DNA from: Verrucomicrobiota bacterium
GTDB taxonomy: Bacteria > Verrucomicrobiota > Verrucomicrobiia > Limisphaerales > UBA9464
Direction: 5' to 3'
Assembly: GCA_947454705.1 (NCBI GenBank)
Contig: CANGKZ010000017.1
Span: forward strand, 33,317-97,316
DNA: 64,000 nucleotides
Position numbers and translations under genes: made by a program. Positions 48,028 through 56,661 of this stretch are shown here, one piece after another. The first letter of the stretch is position 1; each line of letters opens with the position of its first letter. Under the pieces are notes generated by a model, which was given only the letters and a program-made list of their open reading frames with translations, was not told where the DNA came from and did not search any database.

Positions 48028-48744
48028 TCAGGTCATCTGTTGGTGTCTGGCCCTGCCCGTGCGTTGACGGTGTTCCGCGAGCAGGATCAGCGCGCCGCCC
48101 GCGAGGTTCAGACCGAGAAGCCAGGGCAGGGCGGGTCCCAAGCCGAACCAGGAGTTCTGAACTTCAATTCCGCTGGGTACGGATCGGGTTTCTAGATCGG
48201 CGGCGCCGGAGGGGAAGTTCGCGTTGAGAGTCAGCTCCTGCTGTCGCTCGTCGCGTCGATGACTGAGAACCGTCAGACCCGGTGCCTTGGGAACGAGCCC
48301 GTGGGTTTGGTACGCAGTGGAGATGGGTTCGTAGCGATTGATGCAGGTGATGACGCGGGATCCCCGGTTCAGTACGCCGAGTTCTGCGGTGTAGTGCACC
48401 ACGATCTCGGCGTGCCCATCGCCCATTTCTGATACTGGGCTCATGCGGAGGTCCGCAAGTTTCAAGGGAAGCGGGTGTCCGTCCACGAGGACCTGCTGCC
48501 CCGCCATGAACTGCGCGGACCACTCGGCCGATTCGGCCGCGGAAACGATTCCGTCGGAGTTCGCATCGAGCAATCGGACAAACTTCGGTGCGATGTCGAT
48601 CCCGGGAATCAGGGTGACTTCAACCCCGACCTGCGCGGGGAGAAGCTCCACCAGGGAGGCTTGCAGCAGCCCTTCGACCCGGTGGGCCTGCAGGGAGCTG
48701 GTGAGCGCGAATCCAAGAACGACGGTGGTCAGGGCGGTGCGCAT
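48028..48744 (-). CDS. Exported EF-hand protein with C-terminal membrane helix
   Basis: The 238-residue protein has a signal peptide (VVLGFALTSSLQAH). The HRVEGLLQASLVELLPAQVGVEVTLIPGIDIA segment resembles the periplasmic N-terminal domain of HupE/UreJ-like proteins. One EF-hand loop follows (DANSDGIVSAAE), then a beta-rich region and a C-terminal membrane helix (ALPWLLGLNLAGGALILLAEH). It probably sits on the outer face of the inner membrane and binds calcium. The ATG at 48744 has GGAG upstream; a GTG at 48750 would overlap the DUF3500 stop. It is coupled to the DUF3500 gene. Confidence 0.75.
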   Translation of the reverse strand: MRTALTTVVLGFALTSSLQAHRVEGLLQASLVELLPAQVGVEVTLIPGIDIAPKFVRLLDANSDGIVSAAESAEWSAQFMAGQQVLVDGHPLPLKLADLRMSPVSEMGDGHAEIVVHYTAELGVLNRGSRVITCINRYEPISTAYQTHGLVPKAPGLTVLSHRRDERQQELTLNANFPSGAADLETRSVPSGIEVQNSWFGLGPALPWLLGLNLAGGALILLAEHRQRTGRARHQQMT

Positions 48745-48746
48745 GT

Positions 48747-50549
48747 TCACTCCGGGATCTGGGCGCCATAGTCGTTGCTGAACTCGCGATACATCGCGTG
48801 GATGTGGTTCGCTGGTGAACCCCCGAGGCTCTGCGGGGAGTACTCGATGAACAGGTTCGGGCCCTGCACCCGGAAGTACACCGCGCTGCCCGCGGTGGTC
48901 GGACCGTGCCAGGAAAAGTACGTGGCGTTGGTCGGATCGGTGAGGTTTGCGCGGATCGAGGCCATTTTCCGGGCCGATGCGTCATCGTGGATGATGTTCA
49001 CATATTTCCCGATGAGATCGAGCAGGATGGCCCGCTGGGCTGCGGTGAGATCGGACGCCTTGATCCCTTCCGGCAGCACGGTCACTCCATCCTTCCCCGG
49101 GCCGAGCACGAGATCGATGGTGCTGCTGCCCACCACGGTGGTGCTGCGCTGCGCGGTGGTCAGGGAATTGAGCAGTGCGAAGGCGAGATCGTATTCATCG
49201 CCGAGCGGTCGAACGGTGCGTCCGTTGTAGGTGTAGGTGCCCGGCTGCACGCCCGGCAGTGCGGGCGCGATGGTGGCCTCGGAGCCCTTGATGGTGATGT
49301 TGAGGGCGAGGTGGTGTCCGCCGTACTGGAGGAGGTACTTCGCGGTCGGCGAGGGCGTGCCCACGAAGGACACGTAGTATTCGTTGGTGCCGTAGTTGCC
49401 GCCGCTCAGGGTCTGGTCACCGGTCATGATGCGGCTGACTTTTTGGAATCCCTCGGGACTCAGTACGGTTCCAAGCATCGCGTAAAGTGCCTGAACTTGC
49501 GTGGCCGTCATGCTGCCAATTTTGAGACCGTTGCGTTGAAAGATGCCGGTCGGGAAGTTGGACCACTTGGCCCGTTGCGTGGTGTCCCCGGCCGCGAAAA
49601 TCACCGTGGTGAGCTGGGCCGATGTCAGCGTGTTTACGAATCCGCTGACCGCGGAATAAATCGCTGCCGCTCGATCCACTTCCGGACTCGGGGCCAGTGC
49701 GCGGTAGAATCGGCCGGTATTGGCCGATGCATCCGCGATGGAGAGTGTGGTGATCGGCGAGCCTGGAGTGAGCCATTGATCCAACGTCCAGGTGCCCGAT
49801 GCGAGATCGTCGGAGCGTTCCAGCCGGACGCGGTGTCCGGGCGTGGTGCTCACTTGCAACTCGCGAGCGGAGGTCGGACCGCTGCCGGATTTCATCGCGA
49901 GGTTGATGCTGGAGAAATCAAACAATCCGTACGGGGAGAACAGGTCGAGTGCCGCTCCGGCGTTGGCGTTGGTTCCGGTTTGCACGATGCGCAACTGAAC
50001 GACATCGGCTTGCGGACGCACGATGGCCCACGGAGTGGCGAGCTGATCGCCGGTTCCAGACGAGCCGCCGGTCAGCACCGTTTCCGCCACGAGCGTGTTG
50101 CCGGCGTCGCTGTACGCGCGGATGGCCCAGGTTTCATCTGCATCCACATCCAGGATCAATCCGGCGGCTGCGGAGGTCGGATAGTCGTAATCAATGACGA
50201 GCGCCGTGGAAGCCGTGCCGGAAAGTCGGACGAAGAAATCTCCCACGCTGGCCGCCCATGGATCCGAAGATGAAAGGGTATCGCCCGAAGTCCATTGGGC
50301 CCCGTCCTGTCCGGCGGCAAACGCCGTCGCGGGCGCACCGGCCTTGGCCAGGGTGACCGATCCTCCATCCGCGCGGCTGAAGCGGATGCCGTTCGCGGGC
50401 CGGAACTGATCGGTGAGAACAAGGCCGTCGGTGGCTGCGTTGGGGCCCACCGTTTCAAATCGGATCACGCTCCCGGCCCGCATCCAGTGCGGAGCCAGGA
50501 ACAACAGAAGGCAGGGGGCCAGGGTTCGGAGGAAGCGGTTGGTTTTCAT
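48747..50549 (-). CDS. DUF3500 domain protein, exported
   Basis: This 600-residue protein has a signal peptide (LAPCLLLFLAPHWMRA), a beta-sandwich N-terminal half (about 26-290), and a C-terminal DUF3500 domain: YYVSFVGTPSPTAKYLLQYGGHHLALNITI, TVRPLGDEYDLAFALLNSL, and WHGPTTAGSAVYFRVQGPNLFIEYSPQ...NHIHAMYREFSNDYG. The conserved His residues suggest a metal site. The function is unknown. It is followed directly by the EF-hand gene and faces a histidine-kinase/response-regulator pair across a region with a direct-repeat box, so this system probably regulates it. Confidence 0.88.
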   Translation of the reverse strand: MKTNRFLRTLAPCLLLFLAPHWMRAGSVIRFETVGPNAATDGLVLTDQFRPANGIRFSRADGGSVTLAKAGAPATAFAAGQDGAQWTSGDTLSSSDPWAASVGDFFVRLSGTASTALVIDYDYPTSAAAGLILDVDADETWAIRAYSDAGNTLVAETVLTGGSSGTGDQLATPWAIVRPQADVVQLRIVQTGTNANAGAALDLFSPYGLFDFSSINLAMKSGSGPTSARELQVSTTPGHRVRLERSDDLASGTWTLDQWLTPGSPITTLSIADASANTGRFYRALAPSPEVDRAAAIYSAVSGFVNTLTSAQLTTVIFAAGDTTQRAKWSNFPTGIFQRNGLKIGSMTATQVQALYAMLGTVLSPEGFQKVSRIMTGDQTLSGGNYGTNEYYVSFVGTPSPTAKYLLQYGGHHLALNITIKGSEATIAPALPGVQPGTYTYNGRTVRPLGDEYDLAFALLNSLTTAQRSTTVVGSSTIDLVLGPGKDGVTVLPEGIKASDLTAAQRAILLDLIGKYVNIIHDDASARKMASIRANLTDPTNATYFSWHGPTTAGSAVYFRVQGPNLFIEYSPQSLGGSPANHIHAMYREFSNDYGAQIPE

Positions 50550-50629
50550 ATCGGCTGCTCAGAGTTTGCGGGTGGATCCGTCGATCCGTGCCGCGTGGTA
50601 CGGATGCCGCGGGGCGGGGCGGATGTCAT

Positions 50630-50647
50630 GTTAAGGAGTGTTAAGGA
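50630..50647. promoter_or_regulatory. Direct repeat GTTAAGGA x2, candidate OmpR-type regulator box
   Basis: Two exact GTTAAGGA octamers start 10 bp apart, the usual spacing for tandem binding by an OmpR/PhoB-type dimer. They lie in the 164-bp divergent region between the DUF3500 operon and the kinase/regulator operon. Confidence 0.5.
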
Positions 50648-50713
50648 AGGCTCGCCTCCATTGACCCGCGCGCAGCCCGATGGATAACGTTTCACCGGGT
50701 TGAGGATCCAACC

Positions 50714-52378
50714 GTGCTCATTCACCGATACATATCCCAGACCGACTGGCTGCTGGGCGGCGTGATGTTCCTGCTCTGTGCCGTGCTCACCGTCCTGCAG
50801 TACCGCTGGACGGGCGAGATCGCGCGGGCCGAAATGTCCCGTCGCTCCGGCAATCTCGTCACGGGAGCCCAGGCCATCGCCACCGCGTTTGATGCGGAAC
50901 TGAGTGCGGCCTGCGATCAGCTTTCGCCCGACCGGACTGAATTCACCAGTGCGTCGCGCGAGGCGGCCCACCTTGCCCGCTACTTGGAATGGCGGACGCA
51001 GAATCCGCGTCCGATCTTCCGCCGCATTGCCCTCGCTGAATCGATCGACAATCAGGTGCAGTTGCTGCTGCTGGATCCGGAATCGGCCCGCTTCAATCGC
51101 ACGAACTGGCCGCCGGAATGGAGCTTCATGGAAACTTCGATCACCCAGCGCGCGCGGGGCGGTGCGCCGCCGGCGGCGGATCGACGGGGGGTGTTGCTCG
51201 AATTCCCAGTGTTCGCGGGCGGAGGGCGTCCGGGGCGATCCGGTGAGCACTGGGTGATTCTGGAATTGGATTCCGAATTCCTGCGAACTCAATGGCTGCC
51301 GGAACTGGTCGCCACCCATCTCGATCCCGGCGAACCTGCGGTGGTGGATGTTCGGGTGAGCACCGATGGTCCTTCGCCGGTGGCTGTCCATTCTTCGAAC
51401 CCCCAGCTCACCGAGCGTCCTCGGGAAGGAGTCGTTTCAGTGCGATTCAATGCTCTCGGGAAAACCGCGCGTCGATCCGACATGCCGCGTCGAACCTCCG
51501 GGGTCTGGACGCTGGAGGTGTGGCCGCGTCCCGGTGTGTTGGAATCGGTGGTCGCCCGGTCGCGTCAACGGAACCTCGCCGTCGCCTTTGGCATCAGTGT
51601 TTTGATGCTCCTCACCGGGTTCGCACTCGTGCATCACACGCGACGCTCGCGGCGGCTTGCGGAGCAGCAGATGCGTTTCGTGGCCAACGTCTCGCACGAG
51701 CTGAGGACGCCGCTCACGGTCATTCGGGGCGCGGCGCACAATCTTCGACGGGGCGTCGTCCAAGGGCCCGGACAGATTGAGCAATACGCCGGACTCATCA
51801 CCCGCCACGCGGAGCAATTGGGCGAAATGGTGGAGCAGGTGCTGCTGCTGTCGGGTCCGGCGCGGAAGCCCGCGGACGTGTCGCGGTCGCCCGTTGCAGT
51901 GGAGACTCTCCTCAACGAGGCCGTTGCCGCGACCGCGCAGGATGCCCAGGACGCCCGATGCGAAGTCCGAACGAAGATTCCCGCCGGGCTGCCTCCGGTG
52001 GCTGGGGATGCCGGGTCCCTGCGCCGGGTGTTTCAGAATCTGCTCACCAACGCTGCCAAGCACGGAGGCAAGGGCGGCTGGATCGAAATCGCGGCCTCCG
52101 CGGTGGAGGAACGTGGACTGCCAAGGGTTGAAATCACCGTCACCGATGGAGGTCCGGGAATCCCGCCACAGGAACTGACCGAGATTTTTCAGCCCTTCTT
52201 CCGGGGAGCTGCCGCGCAGGCTGCCCAAATTCGAGGCAGTGGACTCGGGCTGGCCCTGGTGCGGGAGATTGTGGAGAGCCACGGCGGAACGGTGTCCGCG
52301 CGCAACGTTTCCGGCGGCGACACCGGAGCCGTGTTCACCGTGCGATTGCCCGCGTGGTCGGCCGGGAATTCCCAATGA
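50714..52378 (+). CDS. Sensor histidine kinase
   Basis: The 554-residue protein has an N-terminal helix (WLLGGVMFLLCAVLTVLQY), a periplasmic sensor region of about 250 residues, a second helix (NLAVAFGISVLMLLTGFALVHH), a HisKA dimerisation domain with the phospho-acceptor in RFVANVSHELRTPLTVIRG, and an HATPase_c domain with N box (FQNLLTNAAKHG), G1 (VTDGGPGIP) and G2 (GSGLGLALVREIVESHGG). The start is GTG. It overlaps the response-regulator gene by ATGA and should phosphorylate it in response to an envelope signal. The signal is unknown; the divergent DUF3500/EF-hand genes are candidate targets. Confidence 0.92.
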   Translation: MLIHRYISQTDWLLGGVMFLLCAVLTVLQYRWTGEIARAEMSRRSGNLVTGAQAIATAFDAELSAACDQLSPDRTEFTSASREAAHLARYLEWRTQNPRPIFRRIALAESIDNQVQLLLLDPESARFNRTNWPPEWSFMETSITQRARGGAPPAADRRGVLLEFPVFAGGGRPGRSGEHWVILELDSEFLRTQWLPELVATHLDPGEPAVVDVRVSTDGPSPVAVHSSNPQLTERPREGVVSVRFNALGKTARRSDMPRRTSGVWTLEVWPRPGVLESVVARSRQRNLAVAFGISVLMLLTGFALVHHTRRSRRLAEQQMRFVANVSHELRTPLTVIRGAAHNLRRGVVQGPGQIEQYAGLITRHAEQLGEMVEQVLLLSGPARKPADVSRSPVAVETLLNEAVAATAQDAQDARCEVRTKIPAGLPPVAGDAGSLRRVFQNLLTNAAKHGGKGGWIEIAASAVEERGLPRVEITVTDGGPGIPPQELTEIFQPFFRGAAAQAAQIRGSGLGLALVREIVESHGGTVSARNVSGGDTGAVFTVRLPAWSAGNSQ

Positions 52379-53061
52379 ACGCATGCATCCTGATGGTGGA
52401 AGACGAACCCGGCGTGGCGCTGGTGGTTGCGGATTTATTGCGGGCGGAGAGCCACGAGGTGGAAACGGTGGCCGATGGAAACGCCGGGCTCCAACGTGCC
52501 CTGGCCCGAAAATTCGATCTGCTGATTCTGGATGTGATGCTTCCCGGGTTGGGCGGATACGAGATCTGCGATGCCATCCGTCGACACGGATTCGATGGCG
52601 CCATTCTCATGCTCACGGCACGCGGGGAAGTCTCCGATCGGGTGAAGGGATTGCGGACCGGGGCGGACGATTATCTGGTCAAACCGTTCGATCCCGACGA
52701 GCTCGTGGCCCGCGTCGGCGCGTTGCTGCGGCGCGTTCACAAGGAGGAACTCACACCGGTGATGAAGTTCCAGTTTGGCAGCGTGACTGCGGATTTCTCG
52801 AAGGGCGAGTTTCTGAAGGATGCGCGCCCGGTGAGTCTCGCCGCGAAGGAGATCGAGCTGCTGCGTCACCTCATCAATCATCGCGGACGGGTGTTGTCGC
52901 GACAGGATCTCCTCGACCAACTCTGGAAACACCAGCCCCACATCACCGAGCGGACCGTGGATGTCCACATCGCGTGGTTGCGTCAGAAGCTGGAGGATCA
53001 GCCCGGGTCCCCCCGGTTCATTCTGACTGCGCGTGGTGAGGGCTATTACTTCAGCCGTTGA
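52375..53061 (+). CDS. OmpR/PhoB-family response regulator
   Basis: The 228-residue protein has a receiver domain with acidic pocket (MVEDEPG), phospho-acceptor Asp (LLILDVMLPGLGGYE), switch Thr (ILMLTARGE) and Lys (DDYLVKPFDPDEL), then a winged-helix DNA-binding domain (LAAKEIELLRHLINHRGRVLSRQDLLDQLW...ITERTVDVHIAWLRQKLED). The ATG at 52375 overlaps the kinase stop. It is expected to bind direct repeats, and a matching GTTAAGGA pair is present upstream of the operon. Confidence 0.94.
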   Translation: MNACILMVEDEPGVALVVADLLRAESHEVETVADGNAGLQRALARKFDLLILDVMLPGLGGYEICDAIRRHGFDGAILMLTARGEVSDRVKGLRTGADDYLVKPFDPDELVARVGALLRRVHKEELTPVMKFQFGSVTADFSKGEFLKDARPVSLAAKEIELLRHLINHRGRVLSRQDLLDQLWKHQPHITERTVDVHIAWLRQKLEDQPGSPRFILTARGEGYYFSR

Positions 53062-53100
53062 AGTCCTGGCTGCCGATGCTCCCGCCAAGAGTTCTGCGGT

Positions 53101-53156
53101 CCGGGGGCGGCGGCTGAAGCGCGCTCGAGTGTGAACGCGCGTCGCCGCGCCCCCGG
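53101..53156. terminator. GC-rich inverted repeat between convergent genes
   Basis: CCGGGGGCGGCGGC pairs imperfectly with GCCGCGCCCCCGG across an inner GCGCG/CGCGC stem. It lies between the stop of the response regulator and that of the SbtA gene. There is no U-tract on either side, so its action as a bidirectional terminator is only likely from position. Confidence 0.45.
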
Positions 53157-53171
53157 TGCAGGACCGTTGGA

Positions 53172-54152
53172 TTACGCGAACAGGTGCCGAGCTGCCGCGA
53201 GGTAGAGCGGAATCCCGAGGGTGATGTTGAAGGGAAAGGTCACCGCGAGCGATGAGGTGAGGTAGAGCGTGGGCCGCGCCTCGGGCAGCGCCATGCGGAT
53301 GGCTGCGGGCGCGGCGATGTACGATGCGCTGGCGGCGAGCACGCCGAGCAGGGTGGATCCGCCGAGTTGGAGTCCGGTGAGTTTTCCAATCCACACGCCG
53401 AGCAATCCGTGGATCACCGGCATGATGATTCCGAAGGCGAGCAGGAAGGGACCAACCTTCTTGAGGTCACCGAGTCGTTGTCCGGCCACCACGCCCATCT
53501 CGAGAAGGAACAGCGCGAGCACCCCTTGGAACGGAGCCACGAAGAACGGCTCCACTTTTTTCATTCCGGTCTCCCCGCACAACGCGCCGACCACCAGGGC
53601 GCCCACGAGCAGAAAGATGCTCCGTCCAAACAGCGCTTCGTGAGTCGCGCTTTTCAACGAGGTGCGCAAATTCGACAGATTTGGCTGGGTGGCGAGCTTG
53701 CCGAGGACGACGCCCACCAGAATGGCCGGCGACTCCATCACCGCGAGAAATGACGTGGCGTAGTTTTCATACGGCACGTTGATCGACTTCAGATAATTGG
53801 TGGCCGCGAGAAAGGTCACCGCACTCACCGATCCATAATGCGCGGCAATGGCCGCGGCATCGACCGCCGGAAGCTTTCCGCCGTATCGCAGCAGCGGATA
53901 GGTCCACGCTGGAATCAGTGCGCCGAGCAGCATCGCCGCCGTGGCCGGAAGCCACACCTTGGCGAGACCGGCTTCCGCGATGGCCACTCCTCCTTTGAAT
54001 CCGATCGCGGTGAGCAGATACAGCGTCAGTCCAAGGTAGAGTGGTTCCGGGAATTTGAGGTCGGTTCGCAGGAGTGCAGCAATGAGCCCGAGGGCGAAGA
54101 AGAGAACGGCGGGGGAGAGCAGGTTGGCCTGGACGGCTTCAAGAAGGGACAT
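53172..54152 (-). CDS. sbtA: SbtA-type sodium-dependent bicarbonate transporter
   Basis: This 326-residue membrane protein has about ten helices in two inverted halves. Motifs match the SbtA family (formerly DUF897): FKGGVAIAEAGL, AIAAHYGSVSAVTFLAATNYL with FLAVMESPAILVGVVLG in the first half, and LLGVLAASASYIAAPAAIRMALPEARPTLYLTSSLAVTFPFNITLGIPLY in the second. It imports bicarbonate with sodium. The carbonic-anhydrase gene lies 42 bp upstream on the same strand, which supports the assignment. No RuBisCO or carboxysome genes are present, so the bicarbonate probably feeds carboxylations or pH control. Confidence 0.9.
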   Translation of the reverse strand: MSLLEAVQANLLSPAVLFFALGLIAALLRTDLKFPEPLYLGLTLYLLTAIGFKGGVAIAEAGLAKVWLPATAAMLLGALIPAWTYPLLRYGGKLPAVDAAAIAAHYGSVSAVTFLAATNYLKSINVPYENYATSFLAVMESPAILVGVVLGKLATQPNLSNLRTSLKSATHEALFGRSIFLLVGALVVGALCGETGMKKVEPFFVAPFQGVLALFLLEMGVVAGQRLGDLKKVGPFLLAFGIIMPVIHGLLGVWIGKLTGLQLGGSTLLGVLAASASYIAAPAAIRMALPEARPTLYLTSSLAVTFPFNITLGIPLYLAAARHLFA

Positions 54153-54194
54153 CAGTTCGTAGGATTGGTTTTTCGGGATGCAGCGAGGGTTGGT

Positions 54195-54905
54195 TTATTC
54201 GAGGAACTTCACGGCGCCGGATTCGAGGTCGTAGATGCCGCCCACGATCTTCAGTTTCCCGGACTTCTGCAGTTCGGCCAGGATCGGGCTCCGTTCCGTG
54301 ATTTCCCGGACTACCCGTTCCACATTGGCCTGCGTGATCATGGCCAACTGATCGGGAGTCGCCTTGCCGGTTTGGTCCTTCGGGAGCGTGGCATCCACGG
54401 CGGGCCGGATCCTTGCCAGGAGCGCGGTCAGGTTTCCCATTTCGACATGATTCGCAGCCCCCTGCACGGCACCGCATTTGGAGTGTCCGAGCACTGTGAT
54501 GAGTTTCGCCCCGGCGACCTTGCAGGCGAATTCCATGCTGCCGAGCAGGTCCTCGTTCACGACGTTGCCGGCAATTCTCGCGGAGAAGATATCGCCAATG
54601 CCCTGGTCAAACACCTGCTCCGGGGCGCAGCGGGAATCGATGCATCCGAGCACGATGGCAAAGGGATGCTGGCCGCCCGCGGTCTCCTTGCGCTGGCTTT
54701 CGTAGTGCCGCGTCAAGAGATGCCCCGACCTAAATCGCCAGTTTCCCTCCTTGAGCCGATCAAGAGCGGCCGTGGGGGTGATGGCGGCCTGGCTTTCCTT
54801 GGATTGGGCCGGGGCGGCGTGATCCGGGATACTGCTGCAGCCGGTGGAGATCACGAGGGCCACGAGCAGGGTCGCAGAGGAGGCAAGATTCCAGAGGGTC
54901 TTCAT
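54195..54905 (-). CDS. Exported beta-carbonic anhydrase (putative lipoprotein)
   Basis: The 236-residue protein has a signal with a lipobox-like STGC, followed by a beta-carbonic anhydrase domain. Zinc ligands and the catalytic dyad are in VLGCIDSRCAPE (Cys, Asp-Arg) and VLGHSKCGAVQGA (His, Cys). The helix FSARIAGNVVNEDLLGSMEFA is also typical. It interconverts CO2 and bicarbonate, apparently in the periplasm, beside the SbtA-type importer encoded 42 bp downstream. The ATG at 54903-54905 was chosen because it opens the signal sequence. Lipidation is inferred from the motif and is less certain than export. Confidence 0.9.
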   Translation of the reverse strand: MKTLWNLASSATLLVALVISTGCSSIPDHAAPAQSKESQAAITPTAALDRLKEGNWRFRSGHLLTRHYESQRKETAGGQHPFAIVLGCIDSRCAPEQVFDQGIGDIFSARIAGNVVNEDLLGSMEFACKVAGAKLITVLGHSKCGAVQGAANHVEMGNLTALLARIRPAVDATLPKDQTGKATPDQLAMITQANVERVVREITERSPILAELQKSGKLKIVGGIYDLESGAVKFLE

Positions 54906-55025
54906 GAGTCCGTTCGATTGATGTGCTTGTTGTGGTTGGTTTCGCCGAGCTTGAACCCGTGGGTTCGGATCAGCGGTGGACATCCTTCGCACGATTCAGG
55001 AATTGAAAAACTAGATTGTCCCGAT

Positions 55026-55054
55026 CATATCGTTCGAAAAAAACGAACGATATG
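55026..55054. promoter_or_regulatory. 11-bp perfect inverted repeat overlapping the LysR-gene start
   Basis: CATATCGTTCG and CGAACGATATG flank seven A residues; the ATG of the regulator gene is the last part of the right arm. It fits an autoregulatory operator (LysR sites are T-N11-A palindromes), or a hairpin that hides the start codon in the RNA. Confidence 0.6.
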
Positions 55055-56008
55055 CCGACCAAGCGCGAATCCCTGGAATGGTTGAACTACCATCATCTGC
55101 GTCATTTCTGGGTGATCGCGCGGGAGGGGAGTCTGACCCGGGCGGCGGCGGTGCTGCATGTGTCGCAGTCCACCCTGAGCCAGCAGCTGGGGGAGCTGGA
55201 GGCCTGGCTGGAACAGCCGTTGTTCGAGCGACGCGGACGCGCACTGCACCTGACCGAGGCGGGACGCGTCGCGATGGAGCATGCCGACGTGATCTTTCAG
55301 GCCGGAGGTGAATTGCTGGATCGCTTCCGTCTGCGCCGTCCCCAGGACCAACCCGTGCTGCGGATCGGCGCGGTCGGCCCGCTGTCGAAGAACCTTCAGT
55401 ACGATTTCATTGAACCCCTGCTGAAGGACCGGACTTCACGAATCGTGGTGGAAGCGGGCGAGTTGAATGGATTGTTCCAACGGCTGCGCGAGCACTCGCT
55501 TGATCTCGTGCTGTCCAACATCCCGCTGCGTACGGATCAGGAGGGCGATGTGTTTAATCATTTTCTCGGTGAGATGCCTGTGTTCCTCGCCGGGTCGATG
55601 CAGGAGGTGCGTGCGCGCGGCGCATTTCCGGAATGGTTGCGCGGCGTGCCGCTGTTCCTGCCCACGCGGCAGAGTCACGTTCGGGCGGATTTCGACCTGC
55701 TGCTGGCCGATGCCGAGGTGGAGCCCACGGTGGTGGCGGAGGTGGACGACATGGCGCTGTTGCGCTTGCTGGCGCTGTCGGGGCAGGGGCTCGCGCTAGT
55801 GTCGGCCATCGTGCTCGAGCGCGAACTGAAATCAAAATTGGTTCGCACCATTCACCGCGTGCCCGGGCTGAGTGAGAAGTTCTATGCCATCACGCTGCGC
55901 CGCCGCTTTGGGAATCCTGGAATCGAGGAGGTGGTGCGCTCGTTCCGTCAGCGGTTGAAGACCATTGCGGAAATGCCGCGAACGCGGAGGACGCGTCGCG
56001 GCACTTGA
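55052..56008 (+). CDS. LysR-type transcriptional regulator (NhaR-like)
   Basis: The 318-residue protein has an N-terminal winged helix (LNYHHLRHFWVIAREGSLTRAAAVLHVSQSTLSQQLGELEAWLEQPLFERRGRALHLTEAGRVAMEHAD) close to NhaR, the sodium/pH-responsive activator, and a periplasmic-binding-like effector domain (PVLRIGAVGPLSKNLQYDFIEPLLK...). It is divergent from the carbonic anhydrase/SbtA genes, the classic arrangement for a LysR activator and its target. A sodium, pH or inorganic-carbon signal is plausible (inference). A perfect palindrome overlaps its start codon. Confidence 0.9.
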   Translation: MPTKRESLEWLNYHHLRHFWVIAREGSLTRAAAVLHVSQSTLSQQLGELEAWLEQPLFERRGRALHLTEAGRVAMEHADVIFQAGGELLDRFRLRRPQDQPVLRIGAVGPLSKNLQYDFIEPLLKDRTSRIVVEAGELNGLFQRLREHSLDLVLSNIPLRTDQEGDVFNHFLGEMPVFLAGSMQEVRARGAFPEWLRGVPLFLPTRQSHVRADFDLLLADAEVEPTVVAEVDDMALLRLLALSGQGLALVSAIVLERELKSKLVRTIHRVPGLSEKFYAITLRRRFGNPGIEEVVRSFRQRLKTIAEMPRTRRTRRGT

Positions 56009-56033
56009 ATCGGATTCAGGACTCCGGACCGGA

Positions 56034-56654
56034 TCAGGCCCAGTCGTAGTTGAAGCTGATGCTGATGCGTTCGGTTTTAACCGGATTGGCCACCACTTCG
56101 TGACGCAGCCAGCTTTCGAACAGCGTCACGTAACCGGAGCGGGCCGGGTAGGTGACGTACATGCGGTTTTCATCGCGCGTCTTGGCCATACGCGGTGGAG
56201 CGGCCATGAATTTGCTCAGCCGCGGATCCTCGAACTTGAGCCCGGCGCAGCCCGGCGGGGTGGCGACGTAATAGGTGCCGCTGACCACCGAGTTCGGGTG
56301 CAGGTGCAGGCTGTGGGCCGTGCGATGGGGCATGATGTTGACCCAGCAGTCGGTCATCGCGAGGCGGCGTCCGCCGAAATCCCATTCCAACGATTTCGCG
56401 TACGCGGCCACGTGACGATCAATGCGTTCGGCGAGCTCCATGAAGGTGGAGGAGAACTCGTGGAGCTTGTCCATCGACCCGTAGCTGGTGAAGCCGCCGG
56501 GGTAGTTCTTCTTCGACCAGGCCTGTCCCTCGCGATCGAAATCGCGCAGCTGAAGGCACTCCTGCAGCAGGTCGCGATTGAACGCGGCCCCGCGGGTGCG
56601 CATGAGCTTGTCGCTGTAAATGAAGGTGGGGAACCAGCCTTGAATCCGTTTCAT
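56034..56654 (-). CDS. Putative 2OG-Fe(II) oxygenase (TIGR02466-like)
   Basis: The 206-residue protein matches the TIGR02466-type 2-oxoglutarate/Fe(II) oxygenases: GWFPTFIYSDKL at the N terminus, WVNIMPHRTAHSLHLHPNSVVSGTYYV with the first iron ligands, and VTLFESWLRHEVVANPVKTERISISFNYDWA with the distal His and the 2OG-binding Arg. It probably hydroxylates a protein or small molecule; the substrate is unknown. It begins 7 bp after serS on the same strand. The convergent LysR gene stops 25 bp away. Confidence 0.87.
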   Translation of the reverse strand: MKRIQGWFPTFIYSDKLMRTRGAAFNRDLLQECLQLRDFDREGQAWSKKNYPGGFTSYGSMDKLHEFSSTFMELAERIDRHVAAYAKSLEWDFGGRRLAMTDCWVNIMPHRTAHSLHLHPNSVVSGTYYVATPPGCAGLKFEDPRLSKFMAAPPRMAKTRDENRMYVTYPARSGYVTLFESWLRHEVVANPVKTERISISFNYDWA

Positions 56655-56661
56655 GGCGGGT

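Noticed and set aside
53172..54905. Carboxysome or Calvin-cycle locus
   Set aside because: Only a transporter and a carbonic anhydrase are present; there is no RuBisCO, shell protein or phosphoribulokinase gene.
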